Assembly: GCA_051453625.1 (NCBI GenBank)
Contig: JBOZIK010000001.1
Coordinates: 297,618,599-297,682,598, forward strand
Direction of reading: 5' to 3'
DNA length: 64,000 nt
DNA from: Welwitschia mirabilis
Lineage: Eukaryota; Gnetophyta; Gnetopsida; Welwitschiales
Part shown: in pieces, positions 32,909-46,229 of the stretch
How positions within the stretch are numbered: the first letter of the stretch is position 1
Layout: the number at the start of each line of letters is the position of its first letter
Translations under genes and position numbers: made by a program
The notes under the pieces: model-generated
Databases searched by the model: none
Seen by the model: the letters and a program-made list of their open reading frames with translations, nothing else
What the model was told of the DNA's origin: nothing

Positions 32909-35400
32909 ACTTAAACCAATATTGATATGTCTCTAGCTTACAAATAAAATTAGTGGCTCTTCTCATTTCAAATCAATTAGAAATGTTATCCAAGAAAGTG
33001 AGTTTTTTAAAATCTTGGCATGTCTTTTGATTTAAACACTTTCAAACATCATGTGTGGTAAGTGAACATAGAAAAAATCAACTGTAAAATTTTTAAGTTA
33101 AAAAAAAGTAAAAAATTCCTTACCTCTTTTCTTTTTATTTATTGTCCTAGGTGCATCATGTGAGGCTATTTTCATGTCCACCATGAGGAGGATTATAAGG
33201 GATTTGGCTAGGGTATTCCACATGATTCTTATGGGGATTTCAACTCTTCATCATAAGAAAATCACTATTTGGATTTAATTGATGAGTTATGCCCTTATCC
33301 ATCCCCTACTCTATTAGATAATATTTAGTTTGTATCAAAATTATTTCATTAGCAAATACAATAGAGACCCTCCAATCAATATTTTTTACACTATAAAGTG
33401 TTATATTTTAAAATTTATTTTTAAATTAACAATTTTAGAATATTTTAGTATGATTTATTTCTAATAAATATAATATAAATTTTCTTTAATCTATTAAATA
33501 ATATAGTTTGCAAAACATAAAATTTTATTTATTATTGAAAATTATTTCTTTAACCTCTTAAATTAAAAATCTATTACTATTAAAAAATTAGTATATCAAC
33601 TAAGAGTGTAGCCCTTTTTGAAATTATCTTATCCAATATCATCATCATGATCAATATTATAAGCAGTTAGGTTTGTCACATTTATAGCTCGTCATGATTA
33701 GCTTCATTAAAACATTCGTAAAAAGAGGCATAGAAAGTTGAGAAGAGATTGGTAGGATAGATCATAAGGTTATGATTACAAAAGATAAGCTAATATTCTT
33801 GTGATGATATCTTATCAAGCATGCATGCTTCAAAGGAAATAGAAAAAGATTAGGTCTCCATTTGAACAAACAAAAAGGAAAACTTATGAAAATTATAATT
33901 GACATTAATACTAACATTATTTTATTTATTAGAAAAAACATTGGGTTTACCATTATTAAGGAAGTTATATATATTATCATAGTTGTGAGGGATGTTAAAC
34001 TATGAATAGAAATTTACTATTGCTTTTTAAGAACATCAGAAAATACACAATAGTTATAAGATTAATAAATTTTTGATAATGCTAAAAGATATTATAACTT
34101 AAAAACAAAAACAAAAAGGGAGTTAAAAAATTCTTGTTACAAGATAATACATCATTATAACCAAGGATAAAGTCTTTAAAAGTAACAAAATAAATCTAAG
34201 CATCCTGTACTACATGATTGTTGAGTGATATAAAATCATTTTCATTGTCCTTCATTTCTTCATTAGTTATAGGTTATGTAAGGGGCTAGCATGGAGGTCT
34301 AAATAAGAAGGATATACTATAAAACAACTAGACTTTGGAAAAGCACACATGAAACTAAGGAAGATCCATATGATTAATGCTTTAATAATTTAAGTAGATA
34401 ATTAACCTTTGATTGAATTTCTACAAATTGAGTGTGGATCTAAGAAGGAATATGTTACAAAATAGGATACTTTTACATTAAACCTAGAAATTATGATTAT
34501 TAATTCTTGAAAACATATGATTACATTAATGATTTTAGATTGCATGGAGAATTTAGTATTTGAAACACCTTTAAAGAAGTAAATAATGTCATGGACAATT
34601 TAGCAAATTGACATGAAGCATATGCTTTCAATTTGAATGGAATTCTTGAAAGGGTATAAAAAGAAGTATTAAAGCAATGACCAATGAAGTAATAAATCCT
34701 TCTATTAATAGGTAGATCTTGATCACATTGATGTTGCAAAGAGTGCTATTGGTTTGTTAAGGCAAGTAATTTATAGATGTTTTAAGATATTGATATCCAT
34801 TAACTTTCTAAATTTAAGTTCTCCCATAAATTATTTTAATAATTCTTAATTGATATATCTTCTAGAAGTATATGCGGAACATTTTTTTTTAGCTTATAAT
34901 AATGAAAAGTACTACTAGTTTTCTATTATATTAAGATAGAAAATAATTAGCTTTGTTGGTAAAATCCTAGTTTTGATGATTCTANNNNNNNNNNNNNNNN
35001 NNNNNNNNNNNNNNNNNNNNNNNNNNNNNNNNNNNNNNNNNNNNNNNNNNNNNNNNNNNNNNNNNNNNNNNNNNNNNNNNNNNNNNNNNNNNNNNNNNNN
35101 NNNNNNNNNNNNNNNNNNNNNNNNNNNNNNNNNNNNNNNNNNNNNNNNNNNNNNNNNNNNNNNNNNNNNNNNNNNNNNNNNNNNNNNNNNNNNNNNNNNN
35201 NNNNNNNNNNNNNNNNNNNNNNNNNNNNNNNNNNNNNNNNNNNNNNNNNNNNNNNNNNNNNNNNNNNNNNNNNNNNNNNNNNNNNNNNNNNNNNNNNNNN
35301 NNNNNNNNNNNNNNNNNNNNNNNNNNNNNNNNNNNNNNNNNNNNNNNNNNNNNNNNNNNNNNNNNNNNNNNNNNNNNNNNNNNNNGAAAATAATTAGCTT
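32909..35400. other. AT-rich intergenic DNA and duplicated start of the copia LTR
   Basis: From 32909 to about 34930 I recognise nothing. At 34940-34984 the sequence GAAAATAATTAGCTTTGTTG begins and runs into a 401-N gap. The same words restart at 35386. The true LTR start is taken as 35401, and 34954 as an unmerged duplicate. Confidence 0.55.
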
Positions 35401-36590
35401 TGTTGGTAAAATCCTAGTTCTGATGATTCCACTTGTCAAATGTGATGTGTCCAATGTGTAGGAAGGATATTGAAGAAAACCTAAGTTGCAAATTAAGGTT
35501 AAGCTCATCAAACATCAAATCTTAAGGTTCATAGAAGATTCAACTCAAAGTTCATGAATGAGAGACAAAATTGTCTAAATATGTCTACAATTATAAAGAT
35601 GTTTATAATAGAGATGTATAATTACTTAAAGACATCTAGGCTAAATCTGAAATTGAGATAGGTGAAATACATCTATCATGACAAATATGTTTATACTAAA
35701 GTAAGGAGCTAAGATAGGTATAAGACATCTAGGAAATTAAAGACATCTATACTCTTTAATTATTTGAATACATATCCTTAAACAAAGACATATACACTAA
35801 ATTGAAAGAGATAATAAAGATCAATTATTTAATGATGAATTATCTACATTCTAGGGGATCAAGTAAGCTTTTCATGATTAATTCATAATACTAAGGGTCA
35901 AAGATAATTTGGATAGTTTGATGAAAGATGTCCTTCAGGATAAAGACATCGGAGTGACGAAGACGTCTGCTACATCAAAGTCATCTATCCCAAAAAACTA
36001 ATAAAAATAAAATAGTTATTAAATGATTAAATCTTACTGATGTATAGTTATTACATGGTAATTATAACATTTTCGAATGGTTATTTCACCAGGGTAAAAT
36101 CTAGGAAGATATCTCAAACATAAAATGCAAAGAGTATTAAAACAAAAATATTACCCATTTTGGTGGATTAGAAATACACACAAATAATTCTATCTCCTTA
36201 ATGAAGAGAACATTTATTGAAGACACTACTTGATTATTAGCTCTCATATAACTGCATAACACTAATCTTGGATATTCATTAGTGACTACAATAAGGAAAA
36301 CTTAAGCATTTCATTAAAGTAACAACACTCCAGCTTATTATTTCTTTCTTAGCATTATTTATTATCACTTCAGTATAGGATTGTTTGCTTACTGAATTTG
36401 TTATTTCTAGTTAGTAAATTATAATCAACTCTAAGATTCCTTATTTGGGGTTTCCAAAGTATAAGTCAATTCTTATATGAATGAGCTTCTTTAAGTGCTT
36501 TAGAGCATAACTTCATTTTGATTCATTATAATCCCTCAGGGGAAGAGAGGCCTTTCTTGTAAGGAGAATTTTATTTTTATATAACATTGA
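35401..36590 (+). repeat. Copia left LTR, first part
   Basis: It begins TGTTGGTAAAATCCTAGTTC. It aligns by eye with 52941 onward (shared words GATAATTTCACTTGTTAAAT/GATGATTCCACTTGTCAAAT, AGACATCTAGGAAATTAAAG, AATAATTCTATCTCCTTAATG) up to about 36280/53830. It is rich in AGACATCT and AGATGTCT words and has one intact AGACGTCT. A purine-rich AGGGGAAGAGAGG occurs at 36539-36551 inside it. Confidence 0.75.
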
Positions 36591-38150
36591 TGTTTACATG
36601 CAAAAATTGACATTCCAAAGAAGTACAATTAATTAATTTTACATAGGGAATGATATTAAACTCATTGATTTATTACAATTTGATGTCTTCTACCTTTTTT
36701 ATCATATTTCATGTAAATATGAACTTCCCCTAACATACGATTTTTGATTAATGCCTTCTGAAGAACATTGCACAAAATGAATAAATTCTTCAAAACAATG
36801 TCAATGTCACCATTTTGAACATTAGTACTACTAATATTTTGAGAAACAATCACTTTAAATTCACATTCCTATACTTGTTTTGCGATTTCATGAAATTACA
36901 CTTATGGACTAAGTCAGATGTTGAAAAAAAAATAAACCTTCAAACTTGATCACACATGATTAAAGAATAAAACAAGCCATCATAGTACCATGTAGTCATA
37001 ATGAGATGATCAGATGAAAAAAATATGCTAGGGCATTTTTTGGTAGCATTATCATCATTTAAGGTACATGTCATCACCTTTCTTATATTACAAGATAAAA
37101 AATCCTCCTTTAAGGATACATGTCAAAATTTGTAACTTGCNNNNNNNNNNNNNNNNNNNNNNNNNNNNNNNNNNNNNNNNNNNNNNNNNNNNNNNNNNNN
37201 NNNNNNNNNNNNNNNCTTCCCTCATTTATAAAAGTTCCTTGAACCCTAATTACAATGGATATTTTATTTCATAAAAATGTGATGAAAAGACTTGGACTAC
37301 TAAGATGTCATGACATATTAATTCCCTTCCTTAGGGGCAGATTTGTTTCAAGGCTACTTGAAGAGCCCACGTACCTTCACCTCTCTTTTTTAATGTAATA
37401 TATATTTTAAATTTTAATAAAATATCCTTAGGGGAAGATTTGTTTCAAGGCTACTTGAAGAGCCCACGTACCTTCACCTCTCTTTTTTAATGTAATATAT
37501 ATTTTAAATTTTAATAAAATATTATCTTTTATTATTTCATTATTAATGAAAATTAATTTTATATTAGTAATCTTTAGGCAAGGCTAATTATTAAGTGGCT
37601 TTGATTCTTTTATTGCTAATGCATATTAGAGTGGTATTAGTAATATTTAAGTAAGATTACTTAGTTATCATGTTCTTTTGTTACTGACTAAGTTATTTAA
37701 AATTACTTCCATGATTTTGTAATCACTATTATTTGACGGATCTTATGTATAATTGTTCATACTTTTCATAGTTATGAAGGATTATGAATGATTAGAGGAA
37801 CTGAATAACTCACCAATACTCATGTGGTAAGTAAGACTATGTCTCCATATCTAAGCCTTAATGACCTAATGATTTTATTTGTGTTCCAAAAATACAATAG
37901 TCATTAGAGTAAAGATGAAGCATTAGAAAACTTAGCTAGACCTTTGAAGGACATTTATTCCCTTACAATATTAATCAAAAATCATTTTAAAATCTCAACT
38001 TTCTTATTTTTATTTTCTTTGAGCTTAATTATAAGTTAAAATTAATGATGTTACTTTTATTAACTTAATACATATATATCCTTATGGAATAATGATACTA
38101 GGCTCTTACCTAGTTTAAATTCAATATATTAAACTTACATGAATAAGACA
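36591..38150 (+). repeat. Left LTR of the nested element
   Basis: It corresponds in order to 42644-44090: AAAATTGACATTCCAA, CACAATTTGATGTCTTCTAC, CATCCATTAG/GGTAGCATTATCATCATT, TCATGTGGTA, and the terminal ACTTACATGAATA. It ends AATAAGACA at 38150. It contains a 97-bp tandem duplication that the right LTR lacks, and a 75-N gap (37141-37215). Confidence 0.75.
37329..37522 (+). repeat. Near-perfect 97-bp tandem duplication inside the left LTR
   Basis: Units 37329-37425 and 37426-37522 both start CCTTAGGGG and end AATAAAATAT. I see a single C/A difference near the start. The right LTR (about 43387 onward) has one copy only. No N run adjoins it. Confidence 0.9.
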
Positions 38151-41100
38151 TTGGCATTGTTGCTGGGGATATTGACATGATATCTTTTTAAAAGTGCATA
38201 TTTTTCCTTCTTTTAAGTTTTTAATTTAGTTTTTATTTTTCTAAGGTTGGGTAGTAGTTCATTTCGAGTGAGACTTAAGCTTCTCCTTTTTATTTATTAT
38301 TTTGAATGTTATTTTTTGTTCCTTCTAGTGGTGGGTAATTTTTATTTTCTAATGAAATAAAACTAGTTTGGGTCTTTTTTAGTTTTATTTATTTTTTCTC
38401 TCCTAATGTAAATTATATTTCTATATCTAAAATTTTGTTTTATATGTCTAATTAATTTCCTATAAATTATAGCTAAAATAAAGATTAAAAGAGGAGAAAA
38501 AATGAATTCAACTCTAACATTTTTTATGTATTTCTATTATTTTATGATAAATTCTGTAAATTCTAATTTTGTTCTATTTTATTTTTATTTTTTGTTATTA
38601 AAATTTTAAAAAAAGAAAAACATTTAGGGTTTATTTTCCTAAGTTATATTTTATGAATTGTAGTGAATTATATTATCTATTAGTATTTTATTAAACCCCA
38701 TAATAAGAAATCCTTTGCACTAATTCAAACATAATCTATGTCCTTTCTACTAGTGCCACCATCTTCCATCATTGGCCTTGCCATTTTTACTAAGAAAAAT
38801 AGTCTAAAATATTAACTAAGATCTCATCTCATCTAAAATGTTTCTAATGTTAGACCTCCTATGAAATATTAAAATGTTAGAAATACATGATCTTGAAGTT
38901 AATTTCAAAACTCATTTCCTAAAACTTAATATGAGTTGGACATGTAATTTGTTTAAACAAATTTTTGAACTACAACCCATTTATGGAAAATATGAAAATT
39001 AGAATAGCATACCTAGTTATATTCAACATAAATGAACTATAAGAGATTTCATTTGGCCTAAGAAAAATCTAGGGGATTGCCTTCATCACAATCCATACCA
39101 TTCATACATCTAAAATCCATCCAATACTAGACAAATCTTTAGAGAGTATTTTTAAAACCTAGAACTCCTTCTATGCTTAGATCAACTCCTTTATAACTTT
39201 GAGTTTTAAAATCCCTTTATTAACCAAAAGAGTTTGATCCCATGCCTTTCATCACCCCTGATAATTCTTACCATTCATCTTCTTTTTCATATTCTTAATT
39301 ATTTNNNNNNNNNNNNNNNNNNNNNNNNNNNNNNNNNNNNNNNNNNNNNNNNNNNNNNNNNNNNNNNNNNNNNNNNNNNNNNNNNNNNNNNNNNNNNNNN
39401 NNNNNNNNNNNNNNNNNNNNNNNNNNNNNNNNNNNNNNNNNNNNNNNNNNNNNNNNNNNNNNNNNNNNNNNNNNNNNNNNNNNNNNNNNNNNNNNNNNNN
39501 NNNNNNNNNNNNNNNNNNNNNNNNNNNNNNNNNNNNNNNNNNNNNNNNNNNNNNNNNNNNNNNNNNNNNNNNNNNNNNNNNNNNNNNNNNNNNNNNNNNN
39601 NNNNNNNNNNNNNNNNNNNNNNNNNNNNNNNNNNNNNNNNNNNNNNNNNNNNNNNNNNNNNNNNNNNNNNNNNNNNNNNNNNNNNNNNNNNNNNNNNNNN
39701 NNNNNNNNNNNNNNNNNNNNNNNNNNNNNNNNNNNNNNNNNNNNNNNNNNNNNNNNNNNNNNNNNNNNNNNNNNNNNNNNNNNNNNNNNNNNNNNNNNNN
39801 NNNNNNNNNNNNNNNNNNNNNNNNNNNNNNNNNNNNNNNNNNNNNNNNNNNNNNNNNNNNNNNNNNNNNNNTACCTTTATTTGAAAATACCTTTTAAATA
39901 TTCGTAGAACATGTTGTTAAAATCTCTTCCAATATGCCTTAATCTCCTTCACATTCTATAGAAGAAATTACTAATAAATTCTACTGAAATCTTGAGAAAC
40001 TTCTCCAATAAATAGTCTAAACCAACATTCAAATCACTAGGGCTCTTAACCAACATAAAGAGGATAACATTCTTACATTCCATAAACTCACCAGTCTTGA
40101 AACTTTGAAAGGATTGATTATAGTGAAATTAATAACACTTAAGTCATATCCTTTAGGAATGAAGAATAAATCCATGAAGAAACTCATAAAGAAACCTATA
40201 AGGAAGTCTAAGAATGCNNNNNNNNNNNNNNNNNNNNNNNNNNNNNNNNNNNNNNNNNNNNNNNNNNNNNNNNNNNNNNNNNNNNNNNNNNNNNNNNNNN
40301 NNNNNNNNNNNNNNNNNTATCCTTTAGGAATGAAGAATAAATCCATGAAGAAACTCATAAGGAAACCTATAAGGAAATCTAAGAATGCCTTAAGTTTAAA
40401 AATGCCTTAGAGAGTGAAAAAAAGATTTGCAAGTAAGCTATACTTTGGAGTGGCATTAGATACATCAGATGATGATTAATTAATAGAAAATGAGCAATTG
40501 TTTGAGAAACACAATACTGTATAGAGTTATACAATAGAGGATGAATCAATAAATGAAATTAATGAGAGAGACAACATTAAAAAAGAACCTATCTTTAAAT
40601 CATAACCTTTGTTACATGCATAACCAAATAAGAAAGAATCCCTAATAGCTTTAAGGAAATGATAACATTAGGAAAGAGCTCATTTATGTTTCATTCTATG
40701 AATAAGCTTTTTCTCAACAAACTCTTAAGCTAATTATGTCATCTCCATCTTTCTGTTTTAAGTAAAACGCAAACTTCAATGGAGAAGATAAACCCTCCTT
40801 AGTTTTAAAATGATTTTTTAATAAACCTCTTACTAAACATTTACCTATTTAAGTGGTTTTGTAGTCATCTTTTTCTCAAAATAATTTTTTGTAAAAGTTA
40901 TTGTATAAATAGGGAAAAGCTAAAGTATGGATGACTTCACATTGTAAATGCATAAAATTTATTGCTAGCGTTCATGATCTTCCAATTTTTATGGATTCAT
41001 GCATAAATATCTATAAGGATTATATCTTATTTTTGAACTTTTTTTCATAATTTAGATTCATATCCAACACTTACATTAATTACCATGTGGAGCTTTCAGA

Positions 41101-42643
41101 CATGCATTACCTTCAAAAACCCCTTTCAAAATTTTTAGCTTTATTGTTTGCTTTTAGATTAGATTTATCTTTTAAAGTACATTTTCATTTTAGAGTAAAT
41201 TTATATTTGAAAATAACAAAAAAGTTAAAAAAAGGTTTACGCTTGATGCCTTTTCACACCCTAAACCCTTGAAGCACTACCACATACACAATCATCACCT
41301 TAAACATTTTCATTTAGGAAATTTCAAATATTATTACTTGCATACTTAAACCTCATCATGCACTCTTTCCACTTTGGTGTTACCTTATTAAGCTCACTAG
41401 TCATCCTTCCCTTCCATCCATCCATGAGTTTCTAAGATTACATAATCCTAGTTAATGGACCTTAATGAAATAGATCAATAATAAGTGATAACCTTATTAT
41501 CAAGAAATATATAGAATTTAAGTTTACATGTAGCTTTCAAAAAAGAAATTTCTTTTTTTGAAGTTATCTTATTAAGATTAGTTCCACTGAAGGTCTTCTA
41601 ATTAAAAAATGTGGTTAAACAAAGGCGAAATATATTGTTATGCTATGTTTCATATTCTTAAAAGCATTTTTTGAGGACAATATTTGTATTCATTAGGATA
41701 ACAAGCCAATGATCCCTTTTATGTACATCCAAATTTGTTGAATATGAGAAGAAGAAATTACAAGAAAATTAAACATCTACTCTAGAAAAAAAGCACATTA
41801 TATATTAATTACTTAAAAATTAGGTTTAGTTAATTACATCAAGGTCATGGACACTCATTGGTGATGAAGCTCTAATGATATATGTTATGATGTGTTTAAT
41901 TACATCAAGGTTATAAACACTTACTGGCAATACAATACTTATTCCTTCATACATAAACATGCTTAATTCTATTAGAATAAGATGTCATAACACAGGACGC
42001 TCAATTAAATCTAAATAAGAATGGAAATGAGAAAAGTGGGATTTGGAGATTCTTATAAGAATACTTTCCTTAACTTAAATACTTAACAATCTTCTTGACT
42101 AATTTTTAGATTTTTATTTATTTACTTGGAAGATATTTTTTTCATTTTATAATACAACATGAATAAAATTTTTAATAAAATTTACAAAATTTAGAATAAA
42201 ATTTACGAAATTTTTAATACATATGGCCATTAATGTAGATATTATATCATTTGAAATTTGTGAATGGTACATTTTCATTAAAGTTCATGTGTTGTTTTCC
42301 CTATGATTTCATTGTAGTTATCCTTGAATAGTTACATTAAAATCATTATCTAGCCTTCTTTGTGAAAAATCATGTAATGTAATTGAATTGTTCTTAAAGT
42401 TTTATGTCAAATTTTCTATCTCTTTAACTTTAAGGAAAAAATTTAATTTTGGATAGGGAATATGACATCTATTCCTATAGAGTTTTTAATTCATAATAAT
42501 GCCTTATTTATTAAGAATTAATTAAAAAATTTTAAAAATAATATCATTTCCATTCTTGAACATTCATTTTAGATAATTGTTCTATGCAAGTCATTTCTTT
42601 ATCAATGTTTTGCTAATAGACTAACAAAATTATTATTAGAAGG
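38151..42643 (+). other. Interior of the nested element, no pol recognised
   Basis: A primer-site-like sequence occupies 38151-38170. The remainder is AT-rich. Two gaps (39305-39871, 40218-40317) remove sequence. A lysine-rich frame at 40105-40410 (MKNKSMKKLIKKPIRKSKN, seen on both sides of the 100-N gap) could be a gag or nucleocapsid remnant, but I cannot assign it. A frame at 41087-41272 is short and unrecognised. No RT, integrase or protease motif is visible, so the element was probably mobilised in trans if at all. Confidence 0.5.
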
Positions 42644-44090
42644 TGTATTTACATGTAAAAATTGACATTCCAAGAAAGCATAGTTAATCAATTTTACCTA
42701 AGAAAAGATAGTAAACTCATCGCTTTATCACAATTTGATGTCTTCTACCCTTTTTNNNATAATTTATGTAAATATGAACTTCTCCTAACATAAGAAAATT
42801 TATTGATTTCTTTAAATAATGTTACATAAAATCGAGAAATTCTAGAAAATAATGTTGATATAATTGTTTAGGACAATAACATAGTGAGTTTCCAAAGGAA
42901 GAATCACTTCAAACTTATTTCTTGCACTTATTTAGGAATTTCATCAAATTATATTTATGGACTAAGTCATATGTTGATCTAAAATAAGTCTTCAAATACA
43001 AGCTCAATAATACATGATGGAAGAACAAAATGGCACATTGCAGCAACATGTAGTAGCAACAAGGATGATCATGTGAGAGGTACATAACATGGCATCCATT
43101 AGCAACATCATCATCATTCAAGAGATATGTCATCATATTTCTTGCATTAGAACATACAAAATCCTCCTTTAAGTCTACATGCCAAATTTGATAACTTCCT
43201 CCTTAACTAACCAGTCTACTATCACCCCTCTTTATGTAAACGTCCANNNNNNNNNNNNNNNNNNNNNNNNNNNNNNNNNNNNNNNNNNNNNNNNNNNNNN
43301 NNNNNNNNNNNNNNNNNNNNNNNNNNNNNNNNNNNNNNNNNNNNNNNNNNNNNNNNNNNNNAGACATCATGACATTCTAATCACTTTTCTTAGGGATAGA
43401 TTTATTACAAGGCTAGTTGAAGAGTACATATAACTTCATCTCTCTTCTTTAATGTAATGTGTATTTTAAATTTTAATGCAAAATTAGATTTCATTCTTTC
43501 ATTATTAATGAACATTAATTTGGCATTACCAATCTTTATATAAGGATAATTATTAATTATATTTTATTCTTTTATTTCTAATACACATTAATTTGGTATT
43601 ATAAAACCTTAGGTAAAACTACTTGATTATCAAGTTCTTTCATTACTAAGTGATCTATATGAGATTACCTATGTAATTTTGTAGTTACCATTATTTGATG
43701 GATCTTATGCATAGTTTTTAATACTTTTCATGCTTGTAAAATACTATGAAGGATTAGAGAGATTGAATAACTCATCAACACTCATGTGGTAGATGAGATT
43801 ATACCTTTATACCTCAGCCTTAACAACTTGATGATTTTAGTCATAATTGGAGTAAAAGTGGAGAATCAGATAAATCAGCTAGACCTTTAAAGAAAATTCA
43901 TTCCCTTATGACATTGATTAAAGATCATTTTAAAATTTTAAATTTTTTGTTTTTATTTTGTTTAAGTTTTATTACAAGTTAGAATTACTTGTGTTACTTT
44001 TGTTAAGTTGCCATATGTATATCCCTATGAAAAATTGATACTATATTTTTATCTAATTTAAATACAATTTGCTGTACTTACATGAATAGT
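42644..44090 (+). repeat. Right LTR of the nested element
   Basis: It matches the left LTR block by block with roughly 80 percent similarity by eye. It ends near CTTACATGAATAG, where copia LTR sequence resumes. A 115-N gap (43247-43361) lies inside. Confidence 0.75.
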
Positions 44091-44296
44091 TTGTGATCCT
44101 TCAAAATCATTATTTCTATAAGTTAATGATATTCAAAGTTATGAAGAAAACCTAGCCTCTGTGTGTTGACATACTTAGGTTGGAAAACCACATTAAATTG
44201 GTAAGATTTTTAGTATGAATTTTTAATTGATTTCAATTGGGATTTGTATGTGGTAAAACTTATTTCCCTATTATTTAAATTCAATAATCCTTTAAT
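44091..44296 (+). repeat. Copia left LTR, second part
   Basis: This short stretch lies between the nested element and the copia primer-binding site. It ends TTCAATAATCCTTTAA, with TGGTATCAGAGTGGG following at 44298. The right LTR is truncated before this part, so the assignment rests on position only. Confidence 0.55.
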
Positions 44297-44297
44297 G

Positions 44298-44309
44298 GTA
44301 TCAGAGTGG
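44298..44309 (+). other. Copia primer-binding site (initiator tRNA-Met type)
   Basis: TGGTATCAGAGT matches the canonical TGGTATCAGAGC with one end mismatch. It lies about 56 bases ahead of the first gag-like codons, as expected in copia elements. Confidence 0.85.
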
Positions 44310-44353
44310 GTACTCATGAAAATAAGTAACATCCTTAAGTGAACTATAAAAGT

Positions 44354-45340
44354 AATTCCATACTTTAGACCTCTGCTCTTCGATGGAATAGACTATACCT
44401 ACTCTAAGATGAGGATGTGGGTGTACTTATAATATTTTTAGTTTTTAGATTTAACAAAGCATTTAATATGGATTACTAAAATGTATAGAAACAATTATAT
44501 ATGTTTCATAAACTCCCTCACTAAACTCAAACCTAGAAGAAACTAGGAAGATAAAGAAAAGACAAACTTAATATACAACTTAAAGGAAAATAATGCTCTT
44601 TATTTAGCCCTTAAAATGATGGAATTCAATTGAATAACTAGATATAAAATATCATATGAGATATGGAATTTTTATATTGAAAAATATAAAGAAATCTTGC
44701 TTGTCAAGCAATTTAAACTTCTTGTTACGACAATTCAGTTTGAAAAACTAAAGATGAATAATGGAGAGAGAGTATAAGTACTTCACAAAAGTTTATAATA
44801 TTGTGATTTTCATATTTGGCATTACTAAAAATATTCTAGAGGCCAAGATAATTTAAAAGGTAGTTAGATCTTTAACTTTATAATACAAGCCTAGAACAAC
44901 TACCATAAAAGAATCAATAGACCTTAATTTAATAAAAAATGAGAAGTTACAAAGTGCATTAATGGCTTACAAGATGAATCTTATTTAAGATGGTTCTTTG
45001 AAACAAAGTCCTAATTCTCTTAAAGCCATTGAGAAAATAAGGCAAGCTTCCAAGGAGGGAAAAATGGTATTGGAAAGAGATGATTCTAAGGAAAATATGG
45101 AATAAAAATATACTCTTATGACAAGATGAGTGAAGGGGCTTATTTCATGAAAGAATAACAAAAAGAAGGACTACAGAAAATCATCTAAATTTTACGCTAG
45201 GAATAAGTCCAAAGATAACTATTCTAATAGCTCTTTACTTTCATTTAACATTGATATTTCTAAACTATAATATTGGATTTATGGAGAAAAAGGACACAAA
45301 GCCTCAAAATGTTCTAGCTCTAACAGATTATGGAAAACAT
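44354..45340 (+). pseudogene. Copia gag remnant with CCHC zinc knuckle
   Basis: Translation across stops gives FDGIDYTYSKMRMWVYL (the gag N-terminal block with the conserved Y-W-K-RM motif), ITRYKISYEIWNFY, KQFKLLVTTIQFEKLKMNNG and, at 45262-45312, YWIYGEKGHKASKCSSS. The last is a CCHC knuckle in which the first Cys codon is now TAT and the second is TAT as well. Multiple stops and shifts make it a pseudogene. Confidence 0.8.
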
Positions 45341-46229
45341 TATAAAAGAAAAATCCCAAGAATAAGAGATCATTCTTAACATGTTGGGATGATGATAAGG
45401 ATGAAAATGAAGTAGAGATATTAAATGAGATTAGATCTTCTCCATTCTAGATAAGCATTGTGCATATTCAAAGTAACAATGAAAAATAAAAAAAGATAAT
45501 TAGAATCATAAAGTAAATATTAAATTAAAATCTATAAAGAGTTTATTTAGTTATAAAAGGTAGACTCTAAAATGCGAAACTTACTCCATTCTTCTACATT
45601 AGGATATGAACATGAAAATATTCTTATAATAGCTTATCATTTAATACCTAGGCTCTTAAAGTTCAAATTAGTAAGCTAGTGTATGAATTGAACAATGTTA
45701 GATATTAACCTACTAATATTAAAAGAATTAATGAGAATTTTAGTCAAGGAAAGTAGACTTAAACATTATGCTTGAACAATGTGCAATTCTAAGTAGGAAA
45801 AGTGTCTTAGACCATAATGAGGCCCTCATTAGTACTTTAGCATCATTATTAAACAAATAGAACTACAAGATAAGGTATGAGCATATAGCTTACACTAATA
45901 ATACTACTTATTATATAGTTATTATTAATTTAATTATACTTTCAAGTTTAACACTATATATTATGCTAATATTAATAAAATACCAAGAATTGTGGTACAA
46001 TGTCTTATGTAGGCTAAAAAAAAGAAGACATTGATCTCAAAATCAAGACCATGTCTCTTAAATTAGATTATACTATGGGCTATGAAAACATGTGTCTAGT
46101 ACATTGATAATGAATGCTTAATATATGAGTAGAGATAAATCCATTTTTACCACCTTCACAGAGTAACAAAAAGGAGTGTTCACTTTGGTAATAACAAAAA
46201 GGCACCCATTAGAGGTATTAGATCTAATA

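Larger units (their letters stand above)
36591..44090 (+). mobile_element. Non-autonomous LTR retrotransposon nested in the copia LTR
   Basis: Two direct LTRs flank it: 36591-38150 (1.56 kb, starting TGTTTACATGCAAAAATTGA) and 42644-44090 (starting TGTATTTACATGTAAAAATT). A purine stretch AGAAGG precedes the right LTR. The sequence after the left LTR, TTGGCATTGTTGCTGGGGAT (38151-38170), resembles the TGGCGCCGTTGCCGGGGA primer-site region of plant Tat/Athila-type Ty3/gypsy elements. The 4.5-kb interior shows no pol. I see no clean target duplication. Confidence 0.75.

Noticed and set aside
36539-36551. AGGGGAAGAGAGG as the polypurine tract of the nested element
   Set aside because: It lies upstream of the left LTR, not before the right LTR, and belongs to the copia LTR. 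The tract before the right LTR is the AGAAGG at 42638-42643.
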